This document shows, one piece after another, positions 35,433 through 45,283 of a stretch of DNA of 64,000 nt (within the stretch, counting starts at the first letter, position 1; each line of letters begins with the position of its first letter). Below the pieces are notes generated by a model. It had not been told where the DNA came from. It searched no databases and saw nothing but the letters and a program-made list of their open reading frames with translations. Position numbers and translations under genes: made by a program. Source of the stretch: Acidobacteriota bacterium (GTDB taxonomy: Bacteria > Acidobacteriota > Terriglobia > Terriglobales > Acidobacteriaceae). Location of the stretch: the NCBI GenBank assembly GCA_003225055.1, contig QIAU01000154.1, positions 20,586 through 84,585 on the forward strand, written 5' to 3'.

Positions 35433-36224
35433 CTACCGTTGACTCGCCGCACCATCTGGCGACGAAATTGGCAGGCGAGGACCCATTCGTCCAAATTCCA
35501 CGTCGATCATGTCGCCTGGCCTGAGGTTGACCTCGTGCCCCTTTTGAATCAGGAAGAACGTGGCCGCAGCGCCGAGCCCGATATACCGGGCGGTACCGGC
35601 ACTTACTGCGATACCGCCGACGAGCTGTGCGAGGTCATCAGCGAACTTGGCGGTGAGAGCGGTGCCGCCTAGTTCAATAACCAGCCGCTTCTTGCTCAAC
35701 GCGGGGTGCAGCATCCCCTCAGAATCGGACGTGACGGCGCTGCTGTCAGCCGATAGAAAGCTTAGACTGATCGGCCGGATAGACCCTCCGGGTAGCAAAA
35801 CCCGGTCGAAGGTCATGAACACTGAGCCCGGGCGCATGATGTGACGAGCGTGCCGGGTTTTCATGTGTCCTTCAAAGACCGTCCCTTCCGGCAAGAGCGT
35901 TTGACCATTCCTGGTCACCGCGTAGTCCAGCCGTGCTTGAAAAGAAGAGCCGTTGGGGAGCTTAGAGCTGACTCTGTTGAGCAAGCTGAGCTTGGCGCGG
36001 AGTCCGTCGAGTGACATCGGGTCCGCTGGGGAACTGTCTGGCGGAACGCGAGAACCAAGCCGGAGGAAATGCCGAATCGAGTCATGGGGAAGTTGCTTTG
36101 GCTGCGGGGCCTCAGGAAGAGCTCTGGCTGAACTTGGCAGATCGACGGAAGTTGGGTTCTCCTGCCCAACTGCGGGCATGATCATCGCCAAAGTGACCAG
36201 AACAACCGCAAGCCGCTTCAACAT
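35433..36224 (-). CDS. Secreted protein with VirB10/TrbI-like segment
   Basis: A 263-residue protein with a signal peptide (MLKRLAVVLVTLAMIMPAVGQ). The middle (about 95-160) reads LDYAVTRNGQTLLPEGTVFEG and FDRVLLPGGSIRPI, a pattern like the outer-membrane VirB10/TrbI domain, where a start-up strand is followed by a long insert. The C-terminus has a glycine/alanine-rich hydrophobic stretch (about 190-225) before HEVNLRPGDMIDVEF. There are no other secretion genes here. It lies between two phosphoesterase genes, same strand, with over 200 bp on both sides. Function unknown. Confidence 0.6.
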   Translation of the reverse strand: MLKRLAVVLVTLAMIMPAVGQENPTSVDLPSSARALPEAPQPKQLPHDSIRHFLRLGSRVPPDSSPADPMSLDGLRAKLSLLNRVSSKLPNGSSFQARLDYAVTRNGQTLLPEGTVFEGHMKTRHARHIMRPGSVFMTFDRVLLPGGSIRPISLSFLSADSSAVTSDSEGMLHPALSKKRLVIELGGTALTAKFADDLAQLVGGIAVSAGTARYIGLGAAATFFLIQKGHEVNLRPGDMIDVEFGRMGPRLPISSPDGAASQR

Positions 36225-36486
36225 GGTTGAGTCCTCAAGATAAAGTCTTCCTCAATGTGAGCCGCGCCAATTCGCTCTTTTCAGCATGTTCCCACAGTCA
36301 TCGCACGCTAATCGGCCTTGTTACACGACCTTCAAACCTAGGAACGATGAATTCTGGGTACCTGCTGTGGATATCCGGCCTGCCTCTGAGTTCGACTGAG
36401 CAGGGCTTGTCGAGTGCTGAATAGGCGTATCGGCACACACAAAAGACCCTTTCTGGAAACGCGTCTCTTTAAACAGAAAGCTTCTG

Positions 36487-39393
36487 TTACTGGTGACTGG
36501 GTTGTTCTGCGCCAGGGTTGCTGCTGACCTCGTGTGTCGCCGGATGAGGTGTGCTGCTCTTTAACAGTTGCTCGCGGTTCCGCCCGAGATCGGCGCCGGA
36601 ACGGATGGTCGGATACGGCTTGTCTCCCATCAGTCCTTGCCAGATAACCCGGTTGAATTTTTCCGGATCTACCCGATCTTCTTGACTGAAGTCAAAGCCC
36701 TTGGTTCTTGCCTCCCACCAGGCTGCGTCATGCGTCGGCCTGGGGATCGTGCTCAGATTCACCTTGCTCTTTCCCGGGAGCGGGAGTTGGGTGTTGTACA
36801 AGACCAGTGCCGGAGACGCCGAGAAGGTCCAGCTGGCCTGCTTCGTATCGAAAGCATCGGTCATCGGCGGAACGCCGGAGTCGTGCACGCCCAGGTTCGA
36901 CAATCCTAGTACCTCCTCGATGGTGCGCAAGATGTTGACGGTTGCATAGTGAGTGGAAACAACCGCTCCCTGTTTCACATACGGTCCAACCACATACCCG
37001 GTGCTCCGCTGTCCGCTCACATGGTCTGCCCCATCTTGCGGATCGTCTTCCACCGCGAAAATCAGAGTACTGTCAGCGTAGGAGCTGTGAGCAATCTTGT
37101 CGACCAGCAGGCCAACAGCGTAGTCGTTGTCAGCGGCCTGCAGTTCGGGTGTATTCACGCCGTACACCGCGGTACCGAAGTCGCCAAAGTGGTCGTGAGA
37201 GAAGCGAACCAGTTCGAGGGCCGGAAAGCTATGCGATGCGACCTGCTGGTTGAACTCGCGCTCCCACTCTTTGAATCGGAAGAAATCCGGGAAATTGTTG
37301 TTGTATCCCCGGAAGCAGAAATCGGTTCTTGTGATCAAGGAAGGATGCGCCGGAAAGGCGACCTGGATAGGCGGATTGACAGAACATGGATCGACGATGT
37401 TGGGACTGATTCCAGCGGCCGAACCTAGATCCAGGAAGAAGCCGTAGTTGCGGACCGTTAGATGAGAGCGGATGGCGGCATCCCAAATATACCCAAGACC
37501 CTCCTCACCGTCGGGTCCGTCGGCAGCCACTTCATTGGCCGTACCCGGTAGCAAATTCGGATCGTTGGGATAGCGCGGTTGCCACGCCTTGCGCTCAGCA
37601 GCGGTAGCCAGACCGACATTGACGTTGCGGGCCTCCCCTTCACTGTCATAGTTTGCGCCGCCCTTTCCGTAGTTGACGACAACGCTTTTCTCGTTCAGAT
37701 CGAGGGCACGAGCGGCGGTCGACCACTGCCAACCGTCCATGCTCACGATGCCGCTGTCGTAAAAGTTGTCGAGGTCCACGAAATTCGAAGCAATCGCGTG
37801 CAGGTTCGGTGTAACCGGCTGCGGGAACTGCGTCAGTGACGGATCCCCGTTGCCCACCGGCAGATCGCCGAGGATCTGATCATAGGTACGGTTTTCCTTG
37901 ACAATGTAAATAACATGGTGAATGTGCCCGCGCAGGAACCCCATAGTCGCCAGATCCTGTGCGCTTAGGCGCAGGTTGAAGCCGTTGTTCTGTGCGACCA
38001 AATCGGTCAATCCCGACAGATAGCCATTGCCCGGTACGGGAAGAACTAGAAAACCGGCCTTCTGGTTTTGCCAAGCATACTGATTGCCAGAGCGGTTTTG
38101 CGCCGAAATGCTTTGACACGCCGAGCCATAGTTACCACCCGCATTGATGTAACGGCAGTTCAAGGGATTCGGCCCCGGGTTGCTCTTGCCATTCACGACA
38201 TAAAGGGTGGAAGCGTCAGGGCTGATGCTGACTGAGTTGGGCTGCCAGCCCGTCGGGATCAAGCCCATGACGACCGGCTGATCGCCTTTAACGCTGATCA
38301 CCGCCACGTTGTTCGTGCCGCCATTGGTGACGTAGGCCGTGGTCTCGTCCGGGGACAGCGTTACGCTATTAGGATTGCTGCCTTTCGGCATTGTGTTTCC
38401 GTGCCCGAGCCTTCCCACTGGAGCACTGGTATTGACTTGGCCGATGACGGCATTCGTGCCAGTGTCGATGATCAGTAGAGCGTCAGAGTTGTTGGCAGCC
38501 ACGTACAGCCTGCTCTGCGCGTGGTTCAGAACAAGCCGGTTGGGATTCCCCGGGACGGGAATTCGGCTGCTCAAGCTAAGCACTCCTCCGGCGAGATTAA
38601 GAACATCGATCTCCCGATCGCGAGCGCTGGAAACGTAAATGGTGTTGTTGCCTTTCACCGCGATCCCCACCGGGAACTCGCCACCCGGTACCCCCGATTG
38701 GGCGGGATTGATGATGCCGGGCCGCAGATCGTAGTCAGCTAGCACCGTGCCGTGCACCACGTCAACGGCGGTAATGGAATCGCTTTCGTAATTCGCAACG
38801 ATGAGGGTGCGTCCATTGGCGGTTATTCCCAGGCCTGCGGCCGTCGGACCCACAAACGTCTCCCGGTTCATCAGATTACCGGCGTGGCTCAAGGAGATTG
38901 CGGTGCCGACTTCTGCCCACTGGCCATTGCTCTGAGTGTAAGTGTGTACGTCGTCGTCGGCCCCGCCAGCGACGTAGAACCTCCTACCACTTGGGCTCCA
39001 CACCAGCCCGCCGAACGCCCTCGGCACAAGCACGACCTGGGTTTTGACCGGCACGCTGGGCGACGAGATGTCATAAACAAAGATGTACTCACTGGAATCC
39101 GCCGCCTGATAATTCCCATTGCTGTCCAAGTTCAAGTTGAAGCCGCTGGTGAGGATCAGCAGCGTCTTGCCATCGGGGCTGATGGCTGTCGTCTCGGCGC
39201 TGTCTGGCGAGTAATCCGGATAGTCTGGGAGCACCACAGTCAGAGGTTGGTAGACGGCCCCCGGGGCGGCATCAGGGGTGATGCTGGCGCCAGTCGGTAG
39301 CATTTCGCGCTCAGACGCCGCGTAGGCGGCCGTCGTCACCGCAGCCAGAACGGCCGTGAAGCCAGCTCTGCGAAGAAAGCTCTTGATCTGCAT
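36487..39393 (-). CDS. Large secreted beta-propeller phosphoesterase
   Basis: A 968-residue exported protein. Signal peptide MQIKSFLRRAGFTAVLAAVTTAAYA. Residues about 50-490 form a YncE/lactonase-type seven-bladed propeller (SPDGKTLLILTS, NPNSVTLSPDETTAYVTN, VSISPDASTLYVVN). A phosphoesterase domain follows, beginning IVKENRTYDQILGDL, with DNFYDSGIVSMDGWQW and FAVEDDPQDGADHVSGQRS near the end. The frame is open to 39663, but ATG 39393 starts the signal peptide with GGAGG upstream. Propeller-phosphoesterase fusions are common in Acidobacteriota. Substrate unknown, presumably extracellular phosphate esters. Confidence 0.85.
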   Translation of the reverse strand: MQIKSFLRRAGFTAVLAAVTTAAYAASEREMLPTGASITPDAAPGAVYQPLTVVLPDYPDYSPDSAETTAISPDGKTLLILTSGFNLNLDSNGNYQAADSSEYIFVYDISSPSVPVKTQVVLVPRAFGGLVWSPSGRRFYVAGGADDDVHTYTQSNGQWAEVGTAISLSHAGNLMNRETFVGPTAAGLGITANGRTLIVANYESDSITAVDVVHGTVLADYDLRPGIINPAQSGVPGGEFPVGIAVKGNNTIYVSSARDREIDVLNLAGGVLSLSSRIPVPGNPNRLVLNHAQSRLYVAANNSDALLIIDTGTNAVIGQVNTSAPVGRLGHGNTMPKGSNPNSVTLSPDETTAYVTNGGTNNVAVISVKGDQPVVMGLIPTGWQPNSVSISPDASTLYVVNGKSNPGPNPLNCRYINAGGNYGSACQSISAQNRSGNQYAWQNQKAGFLVLPVPGNGYLSGLTDLVAQNNGFNLRLSAQDLATMGFLRGHIHHVIYIVKENRTYDQILGDLPVGNGDPSLTQFPQPVTPNLHAIASNFVDLDNFYDSGIVSMDGWQWSTAARALDLNEKSVVVNYGKGGANYDSEGEARNVNVGLATAAERKAWQPRYPNDPNLLPGTANEVAADGPDGEEGLGYIWDAAIRSHLTVRNYGFFLDLGSAAGISPNIVDPCSVNPPIQVAFPAHPSLITRTDFCFRGYNNNFPDFFRFKEWEREFNQQVASHSFPALELVRFSHDHFGDFGTAVYGVNTPELQAADNDYAVGLLVDKIAHSSYADSTLIFAVEDDPQDGADHVSGQRSTGYVVGPYVKQGAVVSTHYATVNILRTIEEVLGLSNLGVHDSGVPPMTDAFDTKQASWTFSASPALVLYNTQLPLPGKSKVNLSTIPRPTHDAAWWEARTKGFDFSQEDRVDPEKFNRVIWQGLMGDKPYPTIRSGADLGRNREQLLKSSTPHPATHEVSSNPGAEQPSHQ

Positions 39394-39877
39394 ACTCTCT
39401 AATTCCTCCAGAAATTTAATTGAAGGCCCGGGACAGAGTCTGGTTGGAAGCACAGACCCTTGACGTTCGACTTGGAACACTGTTCGCCAAGAAACTGCCC
39501 AGTGTTCCTCTGCTAGGCGTTGTGGTGTTAGCTGGTTAAGTGTCAGCCGGTGAAAAAGCGTGTAGCTTCGGTCACGAGAGTAACCGTCCTCTGTTAAACG
39601 AGTGTTGCGCAAGGGTGAATTTTTGGTGAAAAGCGGAGCGAATAATAAATAGAGGATAAACAATCGTCGCCTCCGAGCTTGGGCTGCGCTTTTTATGAGT
39701 GGCCTGGTGCGTGCAACGGAGGCTTAGGCGCGTTATCGGGGCCCCAACGAGAATTTTGTTCTCGTAAGGACTGAATCAAGCAGCAGACTTCATCCCGACG
39801 GCGGCGAGCAATTCATCCAGTTTGAGACAAAGGGTCCTTGGACTCCGGTGTCTGCACCCGGTCGACCTCACCGTCGC
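39394..39877. other. Intergenic region with hairpin between rlmN and the phosphoesterase
   Basis: 484 bp on the 3' side of rlmN and the 5' side of the phosphoesterase (both minus). ACGAGAA (39747-39753) and TTCTCGT (39759-39765) form a perfect 7-bp stem with loop TTTTG beside a GGGGCCCC palindrome. This is either the rlmN terminator or a site in the phosphoesterase leader. No gene seen. Confidence 0.45.
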
Positions 39878-41026
39878 TCAGGATGACAGGGTTGGGGGGG
39901 GCGCCGGCTGGACTAATTCGACCGTCCTCTTCAATTGCCCACAGGCGGCGTAAATGTCGCGGCCGCGGGGGCGGCGGATGAAGGTCGGGATTCGAGCGGC
40001 GATCAAAATCTTCTGAAATTCCAGGACTCGTTCTTCGGCGGGGGTTCGAAAATCGATGCCCGGCCCGGGATTGAGCGCGATCAAATTTACCTTCGCGCGT
40101 ATGCCGCGAATCAGTTCTGCAACCTCGCGTGCATTTTGGGCGAAATCGTTCACCTCGTCGAGTAACACGTATTCAAAGGTCAGGCGCTCGCGCGCGCGCA
40201 GCGGGAAATCGCGTGCGGCGGAGATCAGCTTCTCGAGGTTCCACCTGCGATTGATGGGCATGAGGCGTGTGCGCAGCTCGTCGTTCGAGGCGTTCAAGGA
40301 AATCGCCAGCTTGGGACGAACTGGCTCCCGGCCAAAATCAGCGATGCGCGGCACGATGCCGGCCGTGGAGACCGTCATGCGCGACTCTGGAATGCCGACG
40401 CCCTCGGCCAGTAGCCGCACGGCTTTCATGAGATTCTCATAATTCAGGAAAGGCTCCCCCATGCCCATAAAGACCAGGTTGACGCGGTCCTGGGGAGGAG
40501 AGACCTGCTGGTCGTTCAGCAGGGCGCAGATCTGGCCGACAATTTCGCCCGGACTGAGATTGCGTTTCACACCCAGCAACGCCGTCATGCAGAATTGACA
40601 ATCAACCGCACAGCCGACCTGGCTGGAGACGCAAATCGTCGCCCGATCCCATGCCCGGGGAGCGCCCTTCTCGAGCTGGTCGCCGGCGTCGCTGCCGTCA
40701 CCCGCCTCGCCGTCGTCCCCCTGGGGCATCCAGACGGTCTCAACGCTCTGGCCGTCAGCAAAAGCCATGAGGTAGCGCACCGTTCCGTCCCGGGAAACGA
40801 ACTTCTTTTCGACAGCGGGGAGGACCGCCCCAAAGCCTTGGTCGCGGAGGTTGCGGCGAAAGTCCTGGGGCAGAGTTGAAATTTGTTCAAGCGACGCAAC
40901 CCGCTGCCGATAAAGTCCCTCAAAGAGCTGCTGAGCGCGATACCCGGGCTCGCCGACGTCCTGGACCAAGGCGCTCAGTTCTTTGAGGTCAAGACCGAGC
41001 AGCTCGCATTGTTTGTTCGTGCTCAT
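39878..41026 (-). CDS. rlmN: 23S rRNA (adenine2503-C2)-methyltransferase
   Basis: A 382-residue radical-SAM enzyme that methylates A2503 of 23S rRNA (and A37 of some tRNAs). The cluster motif CAVDCQFC is near residue 142. NLVFMGMGEPFLNYEN and STAGIVPRI are typical of the family. The C-terminal catalytic cysteine lies in DIYAACGQL, and a second catalytic cysteine is expected near the front. An acidic stretch (GDDGEAGDGSDAGDQLEKG, about 103-121) is an extra loop before the radical-SAM core. The start at ATG 41026 gives normal length. Confidence 0.92.
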   Translation of the reverse strand: MSTNKQCELLGLDLKELSALVQDVGEPGYRAQQLFEGLYRQRVASLEQISTLPQDFRRNLRDQGFGAVLPAVEKKFVSRDGTVRYLMAFADGQSVETVWMPQGDDGEAGDGSDAGDQLEKGAPRAWDRATICVSSQVGCAVDCQFCMTALLGVKRNLSPGEIVGQICALLNDQQVSPPQDRVNLVFMGMGEPFLNYENLMKAVRLLAEGVGIPESRMTVSTAGIVPRIADFGREPVRPKLAISLNASNDELRTRLMPINRRWNLEKLISAARDFPLRARERLTFEYVLLDEVNDFAQNAREVAELIRGIRAKVNLIALNPGPGIDFRTPAEERVLEFQKILIAARIPTFIRRPRGRDIYAACGQLKRTVELVQPAPPPTLSS

Positions 41027-41222
41027 GCATCTAATCGGTAGTGTAATACCCGGCCCCCCTACGCGATGCTCGGCAGGCAGGCAGGTTGAGGCCAGTCAAC
41101 TCTGGCTTTTTAAGTTATTGATAATAAAAGCGTAATGTCCTCAGGCACACTCCTCTCCCCTGTGTCACAATAGGAGGAGATTGGGCCAGCTTACTCGTAC
41201 CTGGGCCCGCGGGAACAACTCT

Positions 41223-42500
41223 ATGGTGGAAGACGTCAGGCACATCAAGCGCCAGGTACTGCCCAACGGTCTCACCGTGATCACCGAGGAGATGCAGCAT
41301 ATTCGCTCGATCTCGGTGGGCATATGGGTAAAGACCGGTTCCCGCGACGAAGACCCGCAGTGGAATGGGATCTCCCATTTCATCGAGCACATGGTCTTCA
41401 AAGGCACCAAGCACCGCACCGCCGAGGACATTGCCCGCCAGGTCGACTCCATCGGCGGCAACATGGATGCCTTTACCGCCAAGGAGTGCATCTGCTTTAA
41501 CGTCAAAGTCCTGGACGAGCACCTGCCCATCGCCATGGATGTGCTCAGCGATCTGGTGCTCAACCCGGTTTTTGAGATCAAGGATATTGGGCGAGAACGG
41601 GGCGTGATCCTCGAAGAAATCAAGATGGACGAGGATAATCCCGATTATCTGGTCCACGAGATCTTCACGCAGAATTTCTGGAAAGACCATCCGCTGGGCA
41701 AACCGATTCTTGGAACTAAAGAGACGGTTCGAAAATTTGATCAGCCGGTGGTTTTTGATTCCTACACTCAGCGGTTCAACCCAGGAAACCTGATCATTGC
41801 CGCCGCCGGCAACATCAACCACGAGCGCTTTGTGGACCTGGTGGTCCAGCACTTCCAGCACATGAAGCCGTCGAAGAACGGCTATCACAGCCAGGCGCCG
41901 AAGGTTTTTCCGCGCATCATCATGCGGAACAAGAAGGCGTTGGAGCAGGTGCAGATTTGCATCGGCGTGCCCTGCCATCCCATTGCGCACGAAAAACGAT
42001 ACGCCTCTTACATTCTCAACACGGTGCTGGGCGGGGGAATGAGTTCACGGTTGTTCCAGAATATCCGCGAACGCCAGGGATTGGTTTACGCCATCTACAG
42101 CGATCTGAATCCGTACCGGGACACCGGTTGCCTCGGTGTTTACGCCGGGACCTCGCGGGAATCAGCCTCGCGCGTAGTCGAATCGGTGATCAACGAATTC
42201 CGCAATTTGAAGGCCGCGCCAGTGCCCGAAGAGGAGCTTCGCCGCTGCAAAGACCAGTTGAAGGGCAGTCTGATGCTGTCGCTGGAATCGAGCACGGCGC
42301 GGATGTCGAACCTGGCGCGGCAGGAGATGTACTTCGACCGCTTCTACAGTCTCGATGAACTGATTGAACGCGTCGAAGAGGTCACGGCCGAGGATCTGCA
42401 AGGACTGGCCAACGACTTCTTCCGCACGGAAAATATCGCCGTCACGGTTCTCGGCAATCTGAACGGCCTCAAACTGACCCGCGAACAGTTATCCTGTTGA
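41223..42500 (+). CDS. M16-family zinc metallopeptidase
   Basis: A 425-residue processing-peptidase-like enzyme (PqqL/YmxG type). HFIEH near residues 52-56 is the inverted zinc motif HxxEH, with the third ligand glutamate in GVILEEIKMDEDNP about 75 residues on. GLVYAIYSDLNPYRDTG and the RxxY-type C-terminal region are present. There is no signal peptide, so it is cytoplasmic. Start choice is uncertain: TTG 41181 sits directly on an AGGAGG, too close, while ATG 41223 gives the family-like N-terminus and was preferred. Confidence 0.88.
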   Translation: MVEDVRHIKRQVLPNGLTVITEEMQHIRSISVGIWVKTGSRDEDPQWNGISHFIEHMVFKGTKHRTAEDIARQVDSIGGNMDAFTAKECICFNVKVLDEHLPIAMDVLSDLVLNPVFEIKDIGRERGVILEEIKMDEDNPDYLVHEIFTQNFWKDHPLGKPILGTKETVRKFDQPVVFDSYTQRFNPGNLIIAAAGNINHERFVDLVVQHFQHMKPSKNGYHSQAPKVFPRIIMRNKKALEQVQICIGVPCHPIAHEKRYASYILNTVLGGGMSSRLFQNIRERQGLVYAIYSDLNPYRDTGCLGVYAGTSRESASRVVESVINEFRNLKAAPVPEEELRRCKDQLKGSLMLSLESSTARMSNLARQEMYFDRFYSLDELIERVEEVTAEDLQGLANDFFRTENIAVTVLGNLNGLKLTREQLSC

Positions 42501-42519
42501 CAATCCAATTAAAGTAGAA

Positions 42520-42802
42520 CCGTTCACCGAACCGGGCGGAATCCGCCCACGAGGCCGGTGAGGGCAGGCTCAGAAAGCTGACGATCATGGTTTTCCGAGC
42601 CCACGGAGATTTTGGCTCTGCCTGCGCACGGCGCAAAAATTCCCCCGCGCCGGGCGCCCCCTTTGATTGCATCAAGTCGCTCGCCCTCTACCCACGACCT
42701 TGTTCGAAGAAAGGCTTCCGGTGCTTGGGCAGAGAGATCGCAGAAGAGCCGGTCCGGGCGCAGGAGGCAATCGGAGCAGCTCTGATGAATTGCGCTCTCC
42801 AT
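42520..42802 (-). pseudogene. Crp/Fnr N-terminal fragment (second copy)
   Basis: CSDCLLRPDRLFCDLSAQAPEAF is the typical cysteine-containing start of Acidobacteriota Crp/Fnr proteins. Further on, GRAKISVGSE and KTMIV occur in different frames, like the cyclic-nucleotide-binding fold. No helix-turn-helix follows. It lies immediately downstream of the other broken Crp/Fnr gene. Confidence 0.55.
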
Positions 42803-42809
42803 GCTGCTG

Positions 42810-43450
42810 TGATTCGGTTGGTGGTGAGCGCCTTCAGGGCGGCCTTGTTCCGCGAATCAGGAGTGTCGATGCCCCTGGACTCGACGATCTGACGCTTCTT
42901 CAGATCGGCAAACCGACGAGTCACCTTCTCGCGCGACGTGCCGATCATCTGCGCGATCTCCTCGTGGGTGAGCGCCAGCCTGTCGCGTGGTTCAACTTTC
43001 TTGGATTCACCATTGCGGGATCTCCACTCCAGTAAGAGCCTGGGCGAGTTTTTCGCCGGCGAAGCAGGCGTCGGAATTCTCCTTCAAGAAACGAAGGAAA
43101 TCTTCGCGCTTGACGAAGTTCACCTGCCAGGGATCGATGGTTTCGCCAGTGAACGGTAGGGCTTTGCCGAAACGGTGGCGCTGAGTCGCAAAACTTCGCC
43201 CGGTTCGGCGATCTTCAGGATTTGGGTTTTGCCGTCCGTGGCGCAGATAGACAGCTTCACTCGCCCTTTGCCGAGCACGAAAACGCCGCGCGGCGCCTGA
43301 CTTTCCACGAACCGGACTGCGCCTTTGGGATAGGCGGTCGCGTACTTGATGGTTTCAAAGGCCTCGATCGCTGCGGTGTTCAGGTCGCGCAGAAGATCCG
43401 CGCGCGTCTTCGAGCTCAGGCAGCTTCGATGATATCCAGCCCGTCAGGTC
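42810..43450 (-). pseudogene. Frameshifted Crp/Fnr transcription regulator
   Basis: The nucleotide-binding half is readable (AYPKGAVRFVESQAPRGVFV, ICATDGKTQILKIAEPGEVL). Frame is lost after VSAKPYRS. NFVKREDFLRFLKEN and LLLEW occur in other frames, with the central helical region partly deleted. The helix-turn-helix half reads LALTHEEIAQMIGTSREKV and TRRFADLKKRQIVESRG. At least two frameshifts and one deletion. The likely ancestral regulator of nearby CRP-type sites. Confidence 0.75.
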
Positions 43451-43570
43451 AAAGCACCAAACCACCCCCTGTTATGCCGCTCCGACCCGGGGAAGCTCCG
43501 TGAACCGCGCTCCGCCCGTATCTGGTTGCCCCTCGGCCAGCTTCCAATCCCGGTATCATTGCCATCGGCC

Positions 43571-43586
43571 TGTGACGTACATCACG
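43571..43586. promoter_or_regulatory. CRP/FNR-type operator (9 of 10 consensus)
   Basis: TGTGA-CGTACA-TCACG, one mismatch from the 5-6-5 CRP consensus TGTGA-N6-TCACA. It lies about 180 bp upstream of the TonB-like start at 43767 and beside the broken Crp/Fnr genes. Confidence 0.6.
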
Positions 43587-43647
43587 CTACTATTTATAGT
43601 GTCGGTCACTTGAGAAACGTTAAGCTGTGATTGTGGGCACAGTTGAA

Positions 43648-43663
43648 TGTGATATGGCTCACA
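43648..43663. promoter_or_regulatory. CRP/FNR-type operator (perfect consensus)
   Basis: TGTGA-TATGGC-TCACA, all ten conserved bases match, 77 bp downstream of the first site and about 100 bp before the TonB-like gene. Likely controls 43767-45141. Confidence 0.65.
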
Positions 43664-43766
43664 AAAAAGCCATTCGCGGCGGCGCTGGCTATACGGCTGA
43701 TTTCAGGGCATACTAGCAAGGCAAGCCACAGTAGCGGCGAAGAGGTCAAACCCAGGGGTCAGGTCG

Positions 43767-44537
43767 ATGCAGGTAGGGAAACCCAAATTGGAACTCGGGG
43801 GAGCCCGAGACACACGAACCGAACGGAAGCAGCGGCGGCGCATGGTCTTCGCCCTGGTGCTCCTGCTGGCCGCCATGGCCGTCATCCTGGTCAAGGACCG
43901 GGAACTCTGGTTTGGTTCCGATGATGTCGCTACGGCGGACACCGACACCGATCCCGATGACAGCATGATGACTCCTCCTGCTTCCAGGCCTTCTTCGATT
44001 CGGCCGTCCTCGCCAGCAACGACGTCAAAGGCCAAGAAGCGGGTCGCCGCGAAAGTAGAGGTGGCGGAAGCCGCTCCACCGCCTTCTATCGTCACCAACC
44101 GTACGGCGCTTCCGCCACTGGAAATCGAGGTGGTGGCCGGCGACGACCGGCGCACGGTGAAGCCGGGGACTAACTCCGTGAAAGTCGACATGACGGTGGC
44201 AACGCCGGCCAATGCGGCCGCTTCCGGGCCGGCGGTAAGCGCCCCGCAGCGAGTGAAAATGTCGGCCGATACGGCACACGTGCTGGAACGGCCGGTCGAT
44301 CCGTCCTATCCCATGCTGGCGCGGCAGATGAAGGTGCAGGGATCGGTGATTTTGCAGGCCCTGATCGGCACCGATGGGCTAATTCAGGACTTGCACGTGT
44401 TGAGCGGCCCCACGATTCTGTCCTCGGCGGCCCAGGAAGCAGTGAAGCAATGGCGGTTCAAACCGTATCTGCAGAATGGCCAGCCGGTCGAAACCGAAGC
44501 CAAGATCACTGTGAATTTCACCATTTCGACCTTCTGA
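43767..44537 (+). CDS. TonB-family energy-transducer protein
   Basis: A 256-residue protein: short basic cytoplasmic head (TRTERKQRRR), one membrane helix (MVFALVLLLAAMAVILV), a proline/threonine-rich spacer and a TonB C-terminal domain (YPMLARQMKVQGSVILQALI, AVKQWRFKPYLQNGQPV). It differs in spacer from the TonB-like protein at 20925 and from the receiver fusion at 46982. Followed 22 bp later by the PEBP gene, with a strong terminator after that. Two CRP-type sites lie in the upstream region. Confidence 0.82.
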   Translation: MQVGKPKLELGGARDTRTERKQRRRMVFALVLLLAAMAVILVKDRELWFGSDDVATADTDTDPDDSMMTPPASRPSSIRPSSPATTSKAKKRVAAKVEVAEAAPPPSIVTNRTALPPLEIEVVAGDDRRTVKPGTNSVKVDMTVATPANAAASGPAVSAPQRVKMSADTAHVLERPVDPSYPMLARQMKVQGSVILQALIGTDGLIQDLHVLSGPTILSSAAQEAVKQWRFKPYLQNGQPVETEAKITVNFTISTF

Positions 44538-44559
44538 GGATCGCAAGCGGAGGTCTCCC

Positions 44560-45141
44560 TTGCCCGGAAATAACCAATTCACTTCCTTTCTCTTGGTCAT
44601 CAGTGTGCCCCTTTTGGGGAGTACCGTACTGCCGGGCGACGGCTCTTCTTATCCTCATTTCCAGGCAGGAGGACGCAACGTGGCCTTCTCAATTTCGAGC
44701 AGTGATTTCCAGAATGGCGGCGATATTCCGAAAAAATTCACCTGTGACGGTGCCGATGTTTCGCCGGAGCTTTCCTGGGTCGACCCTCCGGCCGGCACAC
44801 AGAGCTTTGCACTGATTGCTGACGATCCGGACGCACCGGCCGGGACCTGGACGCATTGGGTGCTGTACGACCTGGCGGCGGGGACTCACAATCTGGCGGA
44901 GAACGTGCCCAAGGTCGATCAGCTGCCCAGTGGCGGAATGCAGGGACGAAACGACTTTCGCAAGATTGGCTATGGAGGTCCCTGCCCGCCTCCGGGCAAC
45001 CCGCACCGCTATTTCTTCAAGTTGTACGCGCTCGACAGCAAGTCGAACCTAAAGCCCGGCGCCAGCCGGCAAGAAGTAGAGCAGGCAATCAAGAGTCACA
45101 CGCTGGGAAAAACCCAAGTAATGGGAAAATACAAACGCTAG
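44560..45141 (+). CDS. YbhB/YbcL family PEBP-like protein
   Basis: A 193-residue protein with a hydrophobic N-terminal signal segment and the phosphatidylethanolamine-binding-protein fold: FTCDGADVSPELSW, DDPDAPAGTWTHWVLYDL and GGPCPPPGNPHRYFFKLYALD are the ligand-pocket motifs. TTG 44560 has GGAGG seven bases upstream, so the rare start is preferred. Likely secreted; the bacterial family has no settled function. Confidence 0.85.
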   Translation: MPGNNQFTSFLLVISVPLLGSTVLPGDGSSYPHFQAGGRNVAFSISSSDFQNGGDIPKKFTCDGADVSPELSWVDPPAGTQSFALIADDPDAPAGTWTHWVLYDLAAGTHNLAENVPKVDQLPSGGMQGRNDFRKIGYGGPCPPPGNPHRYFFKLYALDSKSNLKPGASRQEVEQAIKSHTLGKTQVMGKYKR

Positions 45142-45256
45142 CCTTATCACGGTCTCAGGGTGGTGGACGCACCGAAGCCCGCACGACTCACCCGAACAGG
45201 GAACGCAAAAAAGGGCCCGCGGCAGCCGACTGAAACAAGACTGAGGAGAAAAACCA

Positions 45257-45283
45257 GGGCGGCACCACGAGGCCGCCCTTTTT
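45257..45283 (+). terminator. Rho-independent terminator
   Basis: GGGCGGC (45257-45263), 8-base loop, GCCGCCC (45272-45278), then TTTTT. It closes the TonB-like/PEBP unit. Confidence 0.85.
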
